From contig NZ_FVZE01000003.1 of the NCBI RefSeq assembly GCF_900168325.1, forward strand, positions 1-64,000: DNA of 64,000 bases, read 5' to 3'. The notes below the pieces were generated by a model, which saw only the letters and a list, made by a program, of their open reading frames with translations, was not told the DNA's origin and did no database searches. Below are positions 8,747 through 16,791 of the stretch, one piece after another. The position numbers were made by a program, and so were the translations under genes. Positions within the stretch are counted from its first letter, which is position 1, and every line of letters begins with the position of its first letter. This DNA is from Novosphingobium mathurense (GTDB taxonomy: Bacteria > Pseudomonadota > Alphaproteobacteria > Sphingomonadales > Sphingomonadaceae).

Positions 8747-9209
8747 TCAGCCCGAATTCAAAGCATCCAGTGCTACCACGCCTTCACCTTCGGGCAGCAC
8801 CAACACGGGATTGAGGTCGATTTCCCTTAGCGCAGGCGACCCGCGCACGATCGCAGACAGCGCCTCCAGGGTGTGCGCCAGAACTTCGAGATCGGCGCGG
8901 GGCCATGGTCTCCACCAGCAACCCATCGAGGACCGCCGGCTGCGGAATGGCCAGAACCGCCGCATCGATTCCTTCCGGGAGAGCCGAAAGGTCAGGCACG
9001 CAGGGACGTGCGTCGATCTCACCGCGCTCGGGATTGACGAGGTGGATTTCGCCGGAGAACCCGCGCTGCTCGAGGTTCGTCAGCACCGATGCCCCCAGAG
9101 ACCCCGGCCGGTCGGACGCGCCGACGATTGCCACGCTGCGCGGATTCATGAGCCGGTCGGTCCCGGCCCGGTCTAGCGCAAGTGACTGTAATTCTGCGGT
9201 CGTGGACAT
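8747..9209 (-). pseudogene. ferA: ADP-forming acyl-CoA synthetase remnant (feruloyl-CoA synthetase type), internal deletion
   Basis: From an ATG at 9209 the frame gives a CoA-binding domain: DRLMNPRSVAIVGASDRPGSLG, GEIHLVNPERGEI, then DLSALPEGIDAAVLAIPQ. After GLLVETMA (about 8900) homology stops. In another frame the text resumes as ADLEVLAHTLEALSAIVRG and EIDLNPVLVLPEGEG, the C-terminal end of the ATP-grasp part of NDP-forming acyl-CoA synthetases. Roughly 500 or more middle residues are missing, since family members are about 700 residues. FerA of this type activates ferulate to feruloyl-CoA and is usually next to ferB, so this is most simply a dead ferA. Both ends survive well, which suggests a recent deletion. 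Activation of ferulate must come from another gene. Confidence 0.85.
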
Positions 9210-9267
9210 CTGCTTCTCCCAGTTGGGCCGTATTCCTCACCCACTATGTGACGGGACCACGCATATT

Positions 9268-9282
9268 GCATCCATGTGATAC
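9268..9282. promoter_or_regulatory. GTAT-N7-ATAC-like element upstream of ferA remnant
   Basis: On the minus strand this reads GTATCACATGGATGC, one base off the GTAT-N7-ATAC form found in front of ferB and the aldehyde dehydrogenase. It is 59 bases upstream of the ferA remnant start and probably its former operator. Confidence 0.45.
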
Positions 9283-9391
9283 ATAGTCCGCAAGACTGGG
9301 TCGCGCCCTCGCTAACCAGCCACCCGTGAAGGCGGGAGATCGATTTCGTGCAATCGGACAGGCTCAAGCCATCGCAGCCCTTGCCCTATAT

Positions 9392-9406
9392 GTATCTCAG
9401 GCATAC
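9392..9406. promoter_or_regulatory. GTAT-N7-ATAC element upstream of aldehyde dehydrogenase
   Basis: GTATCTCAGGCATAC shares arms, spacing and the CAGG core with the site upstream of ferB. Flanking ATAT and GTAT extend the symmetry. It lies 94 bases upstream of the chosen GTG start. Confidence 0.6.
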
Positions 9407-9499
9407 GTATAGAGGTGCCACACGGCCACAGAGTCAATGCCTTACGCTGACGGAGCGAAACTCTCCGTCCGTCAGGACGCCAATCCAAGGAGAGCGATC

Positions 9500-10924
9500 G
9501 TGAAAACCGATTTCAAGCTGCTGGTGAACGGAAAACTGATCGACGGTGTCTCAACCTTCGATGTCATCAATCCCGCAACCGAAGAAGCCTTCGCCCAGTG
9601 CCCGCGCGCCGACGAGGCGTTGCTCAATCAGGCTGTCGCGGCAGCCAAGGCGGCCTTCCCCGCCTGGTCGGCCCTCACCGCGGATGAACGCGGCGCCTAC
9701 ATCAACCGCCTTGCCGACGCCATCGAAGCGCGCATCGATGAATTCGCCCGTCTGCTCACCGCCGAACAGGGCAAGCCACTCGACCAGGCCACTTATGAGA
9801 TTGGCGGCAGCATCTACACGCTACGCGCTTTCGCGGCGATGCGCCTGCCCGACCAGACCCTGCGCGATGAGAACGGCAATACCGTGATAGAACACCGTAC
9901 GCCGCTTGGTGTCTGCGCTTCGATTACGCCCTGGAACTTCCCCGTGATCCTGCTGGCCAACAAGATTGGCCCGTGCCTGATCGCCGGCAACACCATGGTC
10001 TCCAAGCCAGCACCAACCACACCGCTCACCACCCTGCTGTTGGGTGAAGTCGCAGCCGGGATCCTGCCGCCCGGCGTCTTCAATGTCGTATGCGACCAGA
10101 ACGAGCTCGGCCCGCTGATCACCGGCCATCCGGATATCGCCAAGGTCGCATTCACCGGTTCGACCGCGACGGGCAAGAAGGTCATGGCCTCGGCAGCGGA
10201 AGGCATAAAGCGCGTCACTCTGGAACTCGGCGGCAACGACGCCGCAATCGTGCTCGACGACGTGCCGGCCAAGATCGCCGCGCAGAAGGTCTATGCCGGG
10301 GCAATGGCCAATGCCGGCCAGATCTGCGTCGCAATCAAGCGCGCCTATGTGCCCGAAGCGATGTACGAAGAATTCTGCACGGAGATTGCCGGCCTCGCCG
10401 AAACGGCCGTGGTCGATGACGGGTCGAAGCAGGGATCGACCATCGGCCCGATCCAGAACCGCATGCAGTACGAAAAGGTCCGCGACCTGATCGAGGATGC
10501 CAAGACCCGAGGCCGGGTCATCGCTGGCGGCGAGATGCCGGATCGCAAGGGCTACTTCATCCCGCCCACGGTCGTTGCCGATCTCGACGAGGACGCACCG
10601 CTCGTGCGCGAGGAACAGTTCGGCCCGGTCCTGCCGGTCCTGAAGTATGCCGACATCGACGATGTCATCGCCCGCGCCAACGATTCCCCGTATGGCCTTG
10701 GCGGCACCGTCTGGGGCATGGATCAACAGCGGGCGTTGGACGTCGCGCGTCGCATCGATGCCGGTACGGTCTGGGTCAACCAGCACCTTGCGATCGATCC
10801 GAACATTCCGTTCCGCGGATCGAAGCAGTCCGGTCTGGGTTCCGAACACGGCCTTGCCGGCCTGATGGAGTACACCCAGGCGCATGTCATCAATGCCGTG
10901 CCCCTCGCCGCCGAACCGGCCTGA
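9500..10924 (+). CDS. Aldehyde dehydrogenase, probable vanillin/aromatic aldehyde dehydrogenase
   Basis: A 474-residue NAD(P)+-dependent ALDH. The oxyanion Asn is N146 (ITPWNFPV), the general base is E242 (LELGG), and the nucleophile is C276 (NAGQICVAIKRAYV). The cofactor segment FTGSTATGKKV is intact. I prefer the GTG at 9500 behind AAGGAGAG; the longer frame from ATG 9437 would add a poorly conserved tail. Placement after ferB, and a shared GTAT-N7-ATAC promoter element, suggest oxidation of vanillin to vanillate, which then feeds LigM at 13585. The ALDH subfamily alone does not prove substrate, so I give no gene symbol. Confidence 0.88.
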   Translation: MKTDFKLLVNGKLIDGVSTFDVINPATEEAFAQCPRADEALLNQAVAAAKAAFPAWSALTADERGAYINRLADAIEARIDEFARLLTAEQGKPLDQATYEIGGSIYTLRAFAAMRLPDQTLRDENGNTVIEHRTPLGVCASITPWNFPVILLANKIGPCLIAGNTMVSKPAPTTPLTTLLLGEVAAGILPPGVFNVVCDQNELGPLITGHPDIAKVAFTGSTATGKKVMASAAEGIKRVTLELGGNDAAIVLDDVPAKIAAQKVYAGAMANAGQICVAIKRAYVPEAMYEEFCTEIAGLAETAVVDDGSKQGSTIGPIQNRMQYEKVRDLIEDAKTRGRVIAGGEMPDRKGYFIPPTVVADLDEDAPLVREEQFGPVLPVLKYADIDDVIARANDSPYGLGGTVWGMDQQRALDVARRIDAGTVWVNQHLAIDPNIPFRGSKQSGLGSEHGLAGLMEYTQAHVINAVPLAAEPA

Positions 10925-10982
10925 GCGGCAGTCTCAGTCGATTGATAACTGACGCAAGGGGATGGACCTGTCCGGCCCCTTC

Positions 10983-11026
10983 GCGCTTTTCGGCATTTCG
11001 CTGCACATTGTCTTGCCGAAAAGCGC
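10983..11026. promoter_or_regulatory. 13-base inverted repeat upstream of MetE-like operon
   Basis: GCGCTTTTCGGCA (10983-10995) and TGCCGAAAAGCGC (11014-11026) are exact complements separated by 18 bases. The hairpin could end aldehyde dehydrogenase transcription, or the two half-sites could be operators for the operon's IclR regulator. Confidence 0.55.
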
Positions 11027-11029
11027 CAC

Positions 11030-11043
11030 TTCGCAAATGCGAA
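11030..11043. promoter_or_regulatory. TTCGCA-AA-TGCGAA palindrome upstream of MetE-like operon
   Basis: Perfect 6-2-6 inverted repeat 55 bases upstream of the MetE-like start. IclR proteins often bind short palindromes of about this size, and an IclR gene closes this operon, so autoregulation is plausible. Confidence 0.45.
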
Positions 11044-11098
11044 TCTGTACACACTTGTGAATTCGTGGCAGGCAGGACCTCGAAAGAGGAGCTGCCTG

Positions 11099-12226
11099 AT
11101 GACCATTGCCACCACCCATGTCGGAAGCCTGCCGCGCGGCGACGAACTGACCCCGCTGCTACTCGCGCGCGACAAGGGCGAACCTTACGACTCCGCCGAA
11201 TTCGACCGTCTGGTGCAGGATGCCGTCGACGAAGCCGTGCGCCGGCAGGTGGCAAGCGGCGTCAGCTGGGTCAGCGACGGCGAACTCGGGAAGGTCGGCT
11301 ATTCGACCTACATGATCGAACGTCTCGAAGGTTTCGGTGGCCACATCGACCGCAAGCCTGCCGCCGATCTCGCCGAGCACCCGGAGCTGTCCCGCAAGCT
11401 GTCCGCGATCATGGGCAGCCAGGAGTTCACCCGCGCCTCGTGCATTGGCCCCGTACGGCTGCGGACTCTCGACCCGCTGCACGAAGACACTCGCCGTTTC
11501 CGCCATGCGCTCGACAAGCACGGCCAAGGCGTGCGCGGCTTCCTGAACGCCGCCTCGCCCGGCCTCATCACCGCCTTCCAGGTCAACCGACACTACCCGA
11601 GCCACGAGGCCTATCTCGCCGATCTTGTCGACGCCATGCGCCCTGAGTACGAGGCCATCGTCGCTGCCGGTTTCGACCTTCAGCTCGATTGCCCCGACCT
11701 CGCGATGTCGCGCCATACCGGCTATCAGGACCAGGACGAAGACACGTTCCTGCGCACAGCCGCCGCCAATGTCGAGGCACTCAACGCGGCAACGGCCAAC
11801 ATCGCTCCCGAGCGGCTGCGCATGCACATCTGCTGGGGCAACTACGAAGGCCCGCACGACCACGACATTCCACTCGAGAAGGTTGTCGATACCGTGATCG
11901 CCGCGCGCCCCGCGACAGTGCTGTTCGAAGCCGCCAACCCGCGCCACGAGCACGAATGGACGGTATGGCGCGATGCCAGGCTGCCCGACTGGAAGGTACT
12001 GGCGCCCGGCCTGATCGACACCTGCTCCAACTATGTCGAACATCCCGAGCTCATCGCCCAGCGGATCGAACGTTTCGCCGCTTTCGTCGGCAAGGACCGA
12101 GTCGTGGCAAGCACCGATTGTGGCTTCGGCACATTCGCCGGCTACGGCAAGATCGATCCCGGCGTGACCTGGAAAAAGCTGCGCGCCTTGCGCGAGGGTG
12201 CCGACATCGCGGAGGCCCGCCTGTGA
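11099..12226 (+). CDS. Cobalamin-independent methionine synthase (MetE C-terminal domain)-like methyltransferase
   Basis: A 375-residue single-domain protein of the MetE/epoxyalkane:CoM transferase superfamily. It opens with TTHVGSLPRGDEL, the usual N-terminal loop. Likely zinc ligands are the His and Cys of MHICWGNYEG, the Glu of LFEAANPRHEHEW and the Cys of VASTDCGFGTF. It lacks the N-terminal half of true MetE. The ATG at 11099 is seven bases after AAAGAGGAG. The stop overlaps the SnoaL-like start by four bases (GTGA). Members move methyl or alkyl groups between a zinc-bound thiol and a carrier. In a locus dominated by THF-dependent demethylation it may remove methyl groups from methyl-THF or act on a thiol adduct; this is inference. 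Confidence 0.8.
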   Translation: MTIATTHVGSLPRGDELTPLLLARDKGEPYDSAEFDRLVQDAVDEAVRRQVASGVSWVSDGELGKVGYSTYMIERLEGFGGHIDRKPAADLAEHPELSRKLSAIMGSQEFTRASCIGPVRLRTLDPLHEDTRRFRHALDKHGQGVRGFLNAASPGLITAFQVNRHYPSHEAYLADLVDAMRPEYEAIVAAGFDLQLDCPDLAMSRHTGYQDQDEDTFLRTAAANVEALNAATANIAPERLRMHICWGNYEGPHDHDIPLEKVVDTVIAARPATVLFEAANPRHEHEWTVWRDARLPDWKVLAPGLIDTCSNYVEHPELIAQRIERFAAFVGKDRVVASTDCGFGTFAGYGKIDPGVTWKKLRALREGADIAEARL

Positions 12227-12624
12227 GCGAAGCGCTTTCGCCCGATGAGATCCGTGCGATCGAACATGACTGCGCAAAGCTGGTAGCCCGCTATGCCAAC
12301 CGCAACGATGCCGCGGACTGGGAGGCGATAGCAGCACTTTATGCCCCCGATGGGCGCATGGCGCGTCCCACGGCGCCGGACGACTGGGTCACGGGACGCG
12401 ACGCCATCTTGGCTGCTTTCAAGGCCCGTCCCCCGCGCGTTACCCGTCACATCTGTTCCAACGTCGTGATCACCGTTGTTGACGCGGACACCGCTCTGGG
12501 CGAGAGCGCAATGCTGCTCTTCACCGGCGAAGGCGCGCCAAAGGTCGGATCTTTCCTCGACCGGTTCGTGCGTTTGCCCGATGGCTGGCATTTTGCCGAA
12601 AGGCGCGGGTTACTGACGTTCTGA
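12223..12624 (+). CDS. SnoaL-like / NTF2-fold small protein
   Basis: A 133-residue alpha+beta barrel candidate: IRAIEHDCAKLVARYANRNDAADWEAIAALYAPDGRMARPT, a GRDAILAAFKAR helix, RHICSNVVITVVD and a closing FLDRFVRLPDGWHFAERRG. This is the layout of SnoaL_4-type domains and of aromatic dioxygenase beta-subunit relatives. The GTG start overlaps the MetE-like stop (GTGA), so it is translationally coupled. It may be an isomerase, a dehydratase or a partner subunit for the MetE-like protein. No catalytic residues can be assigned. Confidence 0.75.
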   Translation: MSEALSPDEIRAIEHDCAKLVARYANRNDAADWEAIAALYAPDGRMARPTAPDDWVTGRDAILAAFKARPPRVTRHICSNVVITVVDADTALGESAMLLFTGEGAPKVGSFLDRFVRLPDGWHFAERRGLLTF

Positions 12625-12631
12625 GGGGACA

Positions 12632-13390
12632 ATGGCGATAGCGGGGGCACCGGCAAGCACTTCACCGACGGTCAAGTCGGCGATGCGTACGCTCGACATC
12701 ATCGAATATGTCGTCGCCAATCCCGACGGCGTCGTGGCCCAGGAAATCGCACAGGCGCTTGCCATTCCCGTGAGCAGCCTGTCCTATCTGCTGGCGACGC
12801 TGGTGGAGCGCGACTATCTCTCGCGCACCGGGCGCCTCTATCAACCCGGCGCCGGGCTTGAACGCCTGCGCTCAAGCCCGCGCAAGCTGCCGCTGGTCGA
12901 GCGCGTGCGCCCACTGGTACGTTCGCTGCGGGTACGCTCCAACGAAACGGCGAGCTTCTTCCTCCAGCGCGACTGGTTTCTGGAAGCGGCGATCACAGAG
13001 ACCGCAGAACATACGCTACGCTACTCGATCGGGGTCGGCACCCGCACGCCGCTGCATTGCCTTGCAGCGGGCAAGGCAATGCTCGCCGCGCTCGATGCGG
13101 AAACCCTCGATCGCTATTTCCGCGAATCCTCGCGTGAGCGTTATACGGGTGCGACTATCACCGAAGAGGTCGCGCTGCGCCGCGAGATCGACATGGCGCG
13201 AGAACTCGGCTTCGCGATAACCCGCGAGGAAATGACCCCCGGCATCTGCGGCGTGGGCACGGTCCTGCGTGAAGAAGGCAAACCGGTGGGATCGCTGGCC
13301 ATTGCCATCCCGACCGTGCGCTGGTCGCCGAAAGTCGAAGAGGCGAGCTGCAAGGTGCTCATCTCCGTGGCCGAGAGCTTCTCCAGCTAG
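12632..13390 (+). CDS. IclR-family transcriptional regulator
   Basis: A 252-residue protein with a winged HTH at about residues 15-75 (SAMRTLDIIEYVVANPDGVVAQEIAQALAIPVSSLSYLLATL) and an IclR effector domain. The latter has the typical LHCLAAGKAMLAAL, a linker with REIDMARELGFAITREEMTPGICGVG and a closing VGSLAIAIPTVRW. It begins seven bases after the SnoaL-like stop and is probably the last gene of the operon. Nearby targets could include its own operon or the ligM/metF control region. The effector is likely an aromatic acid, by analogy with other IclR proteins in such loci. Confidence 0.88.
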   Translation: MAIAGAPASTSPTVKSAMRTLDIIEYVVANPDGVVAQEIAQALAIPVSSLSYLLATLVERDYLSRTGRLYQPGAGLERLRSSPRKLPLVERVRPLVRSLRVRSNETASFFLQRDWFLEAAITETAEHTLRYSIGVGTRTPLHCLAAGKAMLAALDAETLDRYFRESSRERYTGATITEEVALRREIDMARELGFAITREEMTPGICGVGTVLREEGKPVGSLAIAIPTVRWSPKVEEASCKVLISVAESFSS

Positions 13391-13469
13391 ATTCCAAAAG
13401 CACGAAAGAGCCCGGGTCTGCTTCTGCAGGCGAATGCGCCGTGCAGACAGGGCTGCGTTACAGACAAGA

Positions 13470-13502
13470 AGACAGGGCCGGGACAATGCCCCGACCCTGT
13501 CT
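13470..13502. terminator. Hairpin between IclR and ligM genes
   Basis: AGACAGGG-C-CGGG pairs with CCCG-A-CCCTGTCT around a short loop, with one internal mismatch. It lies between convergent genes and is likely a shared terminator, though no long T run follows. Confidence 0.5.
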
Positions 13503-13584
13503 GACTATCCAGTCGATCCTGGCCTCCTGCGCGCCACCGATGAACGCGCCGGGGGCCGGTTTCGATCACCGGTGAAGTACGGCT

Positions 13585-14988
13585 TCAGCCAGCCGTCTTC
13601 GTACGCCAGCCTTCGGCGTAAGAGTCGCGGGCCACTTCCGAGTAGGGAACCGGTGCAACGGTTGCGCGGATCTCGGTCTGGACGTGGCGTTCGACGGTCG
13701 GCTTGCGGGTACCGCCGTTCGGCTCACCCCACAGCAGCGAAACCTGGGTGCCCGGCTCTGCTACCGATTCATCGACCATCGCCAGAGCGAGGAAACGGCC
13801 TTCGTTCTGGGTGTAACCGATCCAGGTCGACAGGCCGACCTGCTTGCCGTCCACCAGCACGCTGTCATATGGGTGCATCGCGTAGACTGCGCTCGGGAAG
13901 TCCATGTACTTGGCGCGATCGCCCTTGGTCAGCATCGAACTGATCACGCGCATCACGTCCTCGTTGTCGAGTGCGAGGGTGACCTTGCGACGCTTGGGCT
14001 GGTCCTTCATCTTTTCCAGCGCTTCGCGGCCGATGAAGTCATGGTCGAACTTGACCATGATGCCGTAACCCAGCTCCCAGGGGTTGAGGTAGTAGTCCTC
14101 GATGTTGTCGGAGACGAAGCTGCCGCCGATCGAGGTCATGCCGCCGTAGGACTTGGACGAGAGCCACTCGCGGTATTCGCGCATGGACTCGCCGGTGTAG
14201 ATGGCCGGCAGAGGAGACGGGATCCAGCCCGATTCCAGGGTGTTCGAGCTGTAGGTGCGACCGCCCGAGGGAAGCAGCCCGAAGTCCGTGCCGGCTTCGA
14301 GCAGGGCGTTGCGCACGGTATCATAGTCCTTCCAGGGACCGAAAAGCTCGTAACCCGGCTGACCGGCCATGCCGTGGCGCAGAGCGCGCACTTCGACGCC
14401 GTTGATCCGGATCGGTGCCATGTGGAAGAACTTGAGATCGGGCGGGGTCTCGCCCATCGCCTTTTCCAGCACCTTCATGGCGTTCGGGCCCTGCAGCTGG
14501 AAGCGGTAGTTGCGGCGGTAGCCCTGCTGGTCCAGCGGACGTGCGGCGGTGCGCTCGTCGCGCTCGACCTTGACGTCCCACTTGCCCGAGGCCGCGTGGA
14601 ATTCAACCCACTCGATCGTCGGCGCGCGACCGACCAGCTCGAACTTCTCTTCTTCAAGATAGAACAGGATAACGTCGCCGATGACGTAACCTTCCGGGGT
14701 GACCGGAGCGAACTGCTTGGCGCGGTTGGGGACGAAACCCTTGAAGCTGTTCGGGGCTAGGTAGGACAGCATCTTGAATGCGTCGGGGCCCGTCACCAGC
14801 AGGTCGACCATGTGGAAGCTCTGGTTGAAGAGGACCGCGGTCTCCGCCCACGCACGCTGTTCATCGCGCCAGTTCGAATATTCACCCGGAACGCCCGGAT
14901 AGACGTTGGGGCCGGTCTGCTGATTGCGCAGGAAGTCGACCATGTCGCCCTTCTCTTCGATCAGCTGCTGGAGGCTCTTCTCAGTCAT
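13585..14988 (-). CDS. ligM: Tetrahydrofolate-dependent aromatic O-demethylase (LigM/DesA family)
   Basis: A 467-residue GcvT-fold methyltransferase that moves the methoxyl methyl group of vanillate-type acids to THF. Compared with SYK-6 LigM as I recall it, functional positions are kept with a one-residue offset: Y30, Q56, H59, R121, E214, the catalytic Y246 and W255. The segment SNTLESGWIPSPLPAIYTG and the C-terminal LLWGEPNGGTRK are family signatures. The start ATG overlaps the hydrolase stop (TAATG), so the two are coupled. Adjacent metF and purU process the methyl-THF product, and ligAB cleaves protocatechuate, which favours vanillate as substrate. Syringate or 3-O-methylgallate (DesA-like use) cannot be excluded. 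Confidence 0.9.
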   Translation of the reverse strand: MTEKSLQQLIEEKGDMVDFLRNQQTGPNVYPGVPGEYSNWRDEQRAWAETAVLFNQSFHMVDLLVTGPDAFKMLSYLAPNSFKGFVPNRAKQFAPVTPEGYVIGDVILFYLEEEKFELVGRAPTIEWVEFHAASGKWDVKVERDERTAARPLDQQGYRRNYRFQLQGPNAMKVLEKAMGETPPDLKFFHMAPIRINGVEVRALRHGMAGQPGYELFGPWKDYDTVRNALLEAGTDFGLLPSGGRTYSSNTLESGWIPSPLPAIYTGESMREYREWLSSKSYGGMTSIGGSFVSDNIEDYYLNPWELGYGIMVKFDHDFIGREALEKMKDQPKRRKVTLALDNEDVMRVISSMLTKGDRAKYMDFPSAVYAMHPYDSVLVDGKQVGLSTWIGYTQNEGRFLALAMVDESVAEPGTQVSLLWGEPNGGTRKPTVERHVQTEIRATVAPVPYSEVARDSYAEGWRTKTAG

Positions 14989-15758
14989 TATATTCTGCCT
15001 TTCAGTACTTTGGTCAGGTTCTTTTCAGGTTGCAGGTCCTTCGATGCGAGCCATTCGCGAATGGCCGCATTGAAAGCGGCGGGCCTTTCGGCAGGCGCCA
15101 TGTGGCCGGCCTCCGGCACGATGGAGAGCGGGCAGTCGCCAATGGCTGCCGCAATCTCGCGGTGCTGTTCGACCGGCGACCAGGCATCGTCCGATCCAAC
15201 GATCAGCGAAACCGGACAGGCGATTTCAGTGAGTACATCGGTGACGTCCGGACGGTTCAGCAGCGCCTCGATCTGCGCCTCGAACACATCCTGCCCCGCG
15301 TCCAGACACATCGCGCGCAGTTCGCCGAGAAGCACTTTGTCGCTGCGCATTGCGGGGCCGACCATCGGCGGCAACCAGTCATCGACGAGCGCGGCGAAGC
15401 CCTGCTCCCGCCCTAAATCGCGCAAGGCGTAACGCTTCTCGCGCTCACCCGGGCGCGGCGGGTGAATACCGGTATCGGCAAGCACCAGTCGCGTCACACG
15501 TTCGGGCGCCTTGCGCACGATCTCAAGTGCGATGCGCGCGCCCATCGAGTGCCCAAGGACGGCGCAGCGCGAAGGCATCCGTTCCAGCGCGTAATCGGCC
15601 ATCGCGCCGATGCGATCCGCACCGCCATAGAAGCCGTCGATGCTCTTGCTTCCGGCGAATTCCGCAAGCTGCCCGGCAAACATACGTCCATCGCACAAGA
15701 GCCCCGGCAGGATCACGAGGGTTTCGGCTTCGGATTCGATGTTTGAATTCGCATTCAT
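14988..15758 (-). CDS. Alpha/beta hydrolase
   Basis: A 256-residue hydrolase with nucleophile S71 in GHSMG, an acid at D190/D191 in VGSDDAWSP and H219 in EAGHMAP. LVILPGLLCDGRMF gives the oxyanion region. It lies upstream of ligM on the same strand and overlaps it by one base, forming a two-gene operon divergent from metF-purU-ligAB. In this setting it may hydrolyse an ester or lactone of a methoxylated aromatic acid, releasing the LigM substrate; 2-pyrone-4,6-dicarboxylate lactonase (LigI) belongs to another fold, so it is not that enzyme. The ribosome site is weak and overlaps a possible operator (15769-15774). Confidence 0.82.
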   Translation of the reverse strand: MNANSNIESEAETLVILPGLLCDGRMFAGQLAEFAGSKSIDGFYGGADRIGAMADYALERMPSRCAVLGHSMGARIALEIVRKAPERVTRLVLADTGIHPPRPGEREKRYALRDLGREQGFAALVDDWLPPMVGPAMRSDKVLLGELRAMCLDAGQDVFEAQIEALLNRPDVTDVLTEIACPVSLIVGSDDAWSPVEQHREIAAAIGDCPLSIVPEAGHMAPAERPAAFNAAIREWLASKDLQPEKNLTKVLKGRI

Positions 15759-15888
15759 GAATTTTCATCTATCCGAATCTTATTCGAGGCGCTAGAGAGA
15801 ATTCAGCAATCGGTTCTCGAAAAGCCCATCCCCATTTCCGGCTCGCCGAAATGCGGACAGGTTGGGCGCGGGGGAGAAGGAAGTGAAC

Positions 15889-16758
15889 ATGACCACCCCA
15901 ATCATCCATCCGAACTGGGCACGCCCGCCGCTCAACATGGTCGACGGCTATTCGCTGGAGATCACGGCCAAGGACGTGGAGAGCCTGCGCGCTGCCGCGC
16001 CCGGGATCCTGCCTGACACCCCGATAGCCCTGACCTTTCTGCCGGGAGAGGATTTCGATGCCCGCGTCGCTGCGGCACGCACGGTGCGCGAACTCGGATT
16101 CGAGCCGATGCCCCACTTTTCCGCACGGCGCATTACCTCGCGCGATGAGTTCGAGCGCTACCTCGCGGCCGTGACCCGCGAAGCCGGCGTAAAGCGCAGT
16201 TTCGTCATCGCCGGCGATCCTTCCGAACCCGAAGGTCCCTTTGCCGACAGTGCCGCCCTGATCGCCACCGGCGAATTCGAGCGGAACGGAATTACGGCCA
16301 TCGGCATTGGCGGCCACCCCGAAGGGCATCCCAACATGTCGAACGAGGAATGCTGGCAGGTCCTCGAGGACAAGTGCAAGGCCATTGCCGCGCGCGGCAT
16401 GGCCCCATTGATCGTCACCCAGTTCGCCTTCGACGCCGACGCGGTGCTCTCCTGGCTCAAGGAACTGCGTGAGCGCGGCATCGAAGCACCGGTGCGCCTG
16501 GGCGTCCCCGGCCCGGCGGGTATCAAGACACTGATGCGCTTCGCGGCGCGCTGCGGCGTCGGTGCTTCGGCCTCCGTCATGGCAAAGTACGGCATTTCCA
16601 TCACCAGGCTCATCGGATCGGCCGGTCCGGACAAGCTGGTGAAAGCGCTCGAACAGGGACTGGGCAAGGAGCACGGCCCCGTCCGCCTGCACTTCTACCC
16701 CTTCGGCGGCCTCGAAAAGACGGTCGCATGGATCAACGAGTTCGCGCGCAAGAACTGA
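15889..16758 (+). CDS. metF: 5,10-methylenetetrahydrofolate reductase
   Basis: A 289-residue FAD-dependent MTHFR TIM barrel with SLEITAKDVESLRAA, LGFEPMPHFSARRI, VIAGDPSEPEGPFADSA, GIGGHPEGHPN, PLIVTQFAFDADAV and a closing FYPFGGLEKTVAWIN. It begins at ATG 15889 behind GGAGAAGG; longer in-frame starts lack a ribosome site. It differs from housekeeping MetF in being short and locus-specific. Here it probably runs in reverse, oxidising 5-methyl-THF made by LigM to methylene-THF, which FolD and PurU would carry to formate and free THF. SYK-6 has a metF beside ligM, which supports this reading. Confidence 0.92.
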   Translation: MTTPIIHPNWARPPLNMVDGYSLEITAKDVESLRAAAPGILPDTPIALTFLPGEDFDARVAAARTVRELGFEPMPHFSARRITSRDEFERYLAAVTREAGVKRSFVIAGDPSEPEGPFADSAALIATGEFERNGITAIGIGGHPEGHPNMSNEECWQVLEDKCKAIAARGMAPLIVTQFAFDADAVLSWLKELRERGIEAPVRLGVPGPAGIKTLMRFAARCGVGASASVMAKYGISITRLIGSAGPDKLVKALEQGLGKEHGPVRLHFYPFGGLEKTVAWINEFARKN

Positions 16759-16791
16759 CGCGGCACTCCATAAAGAGAGGAACCTTCTGAG

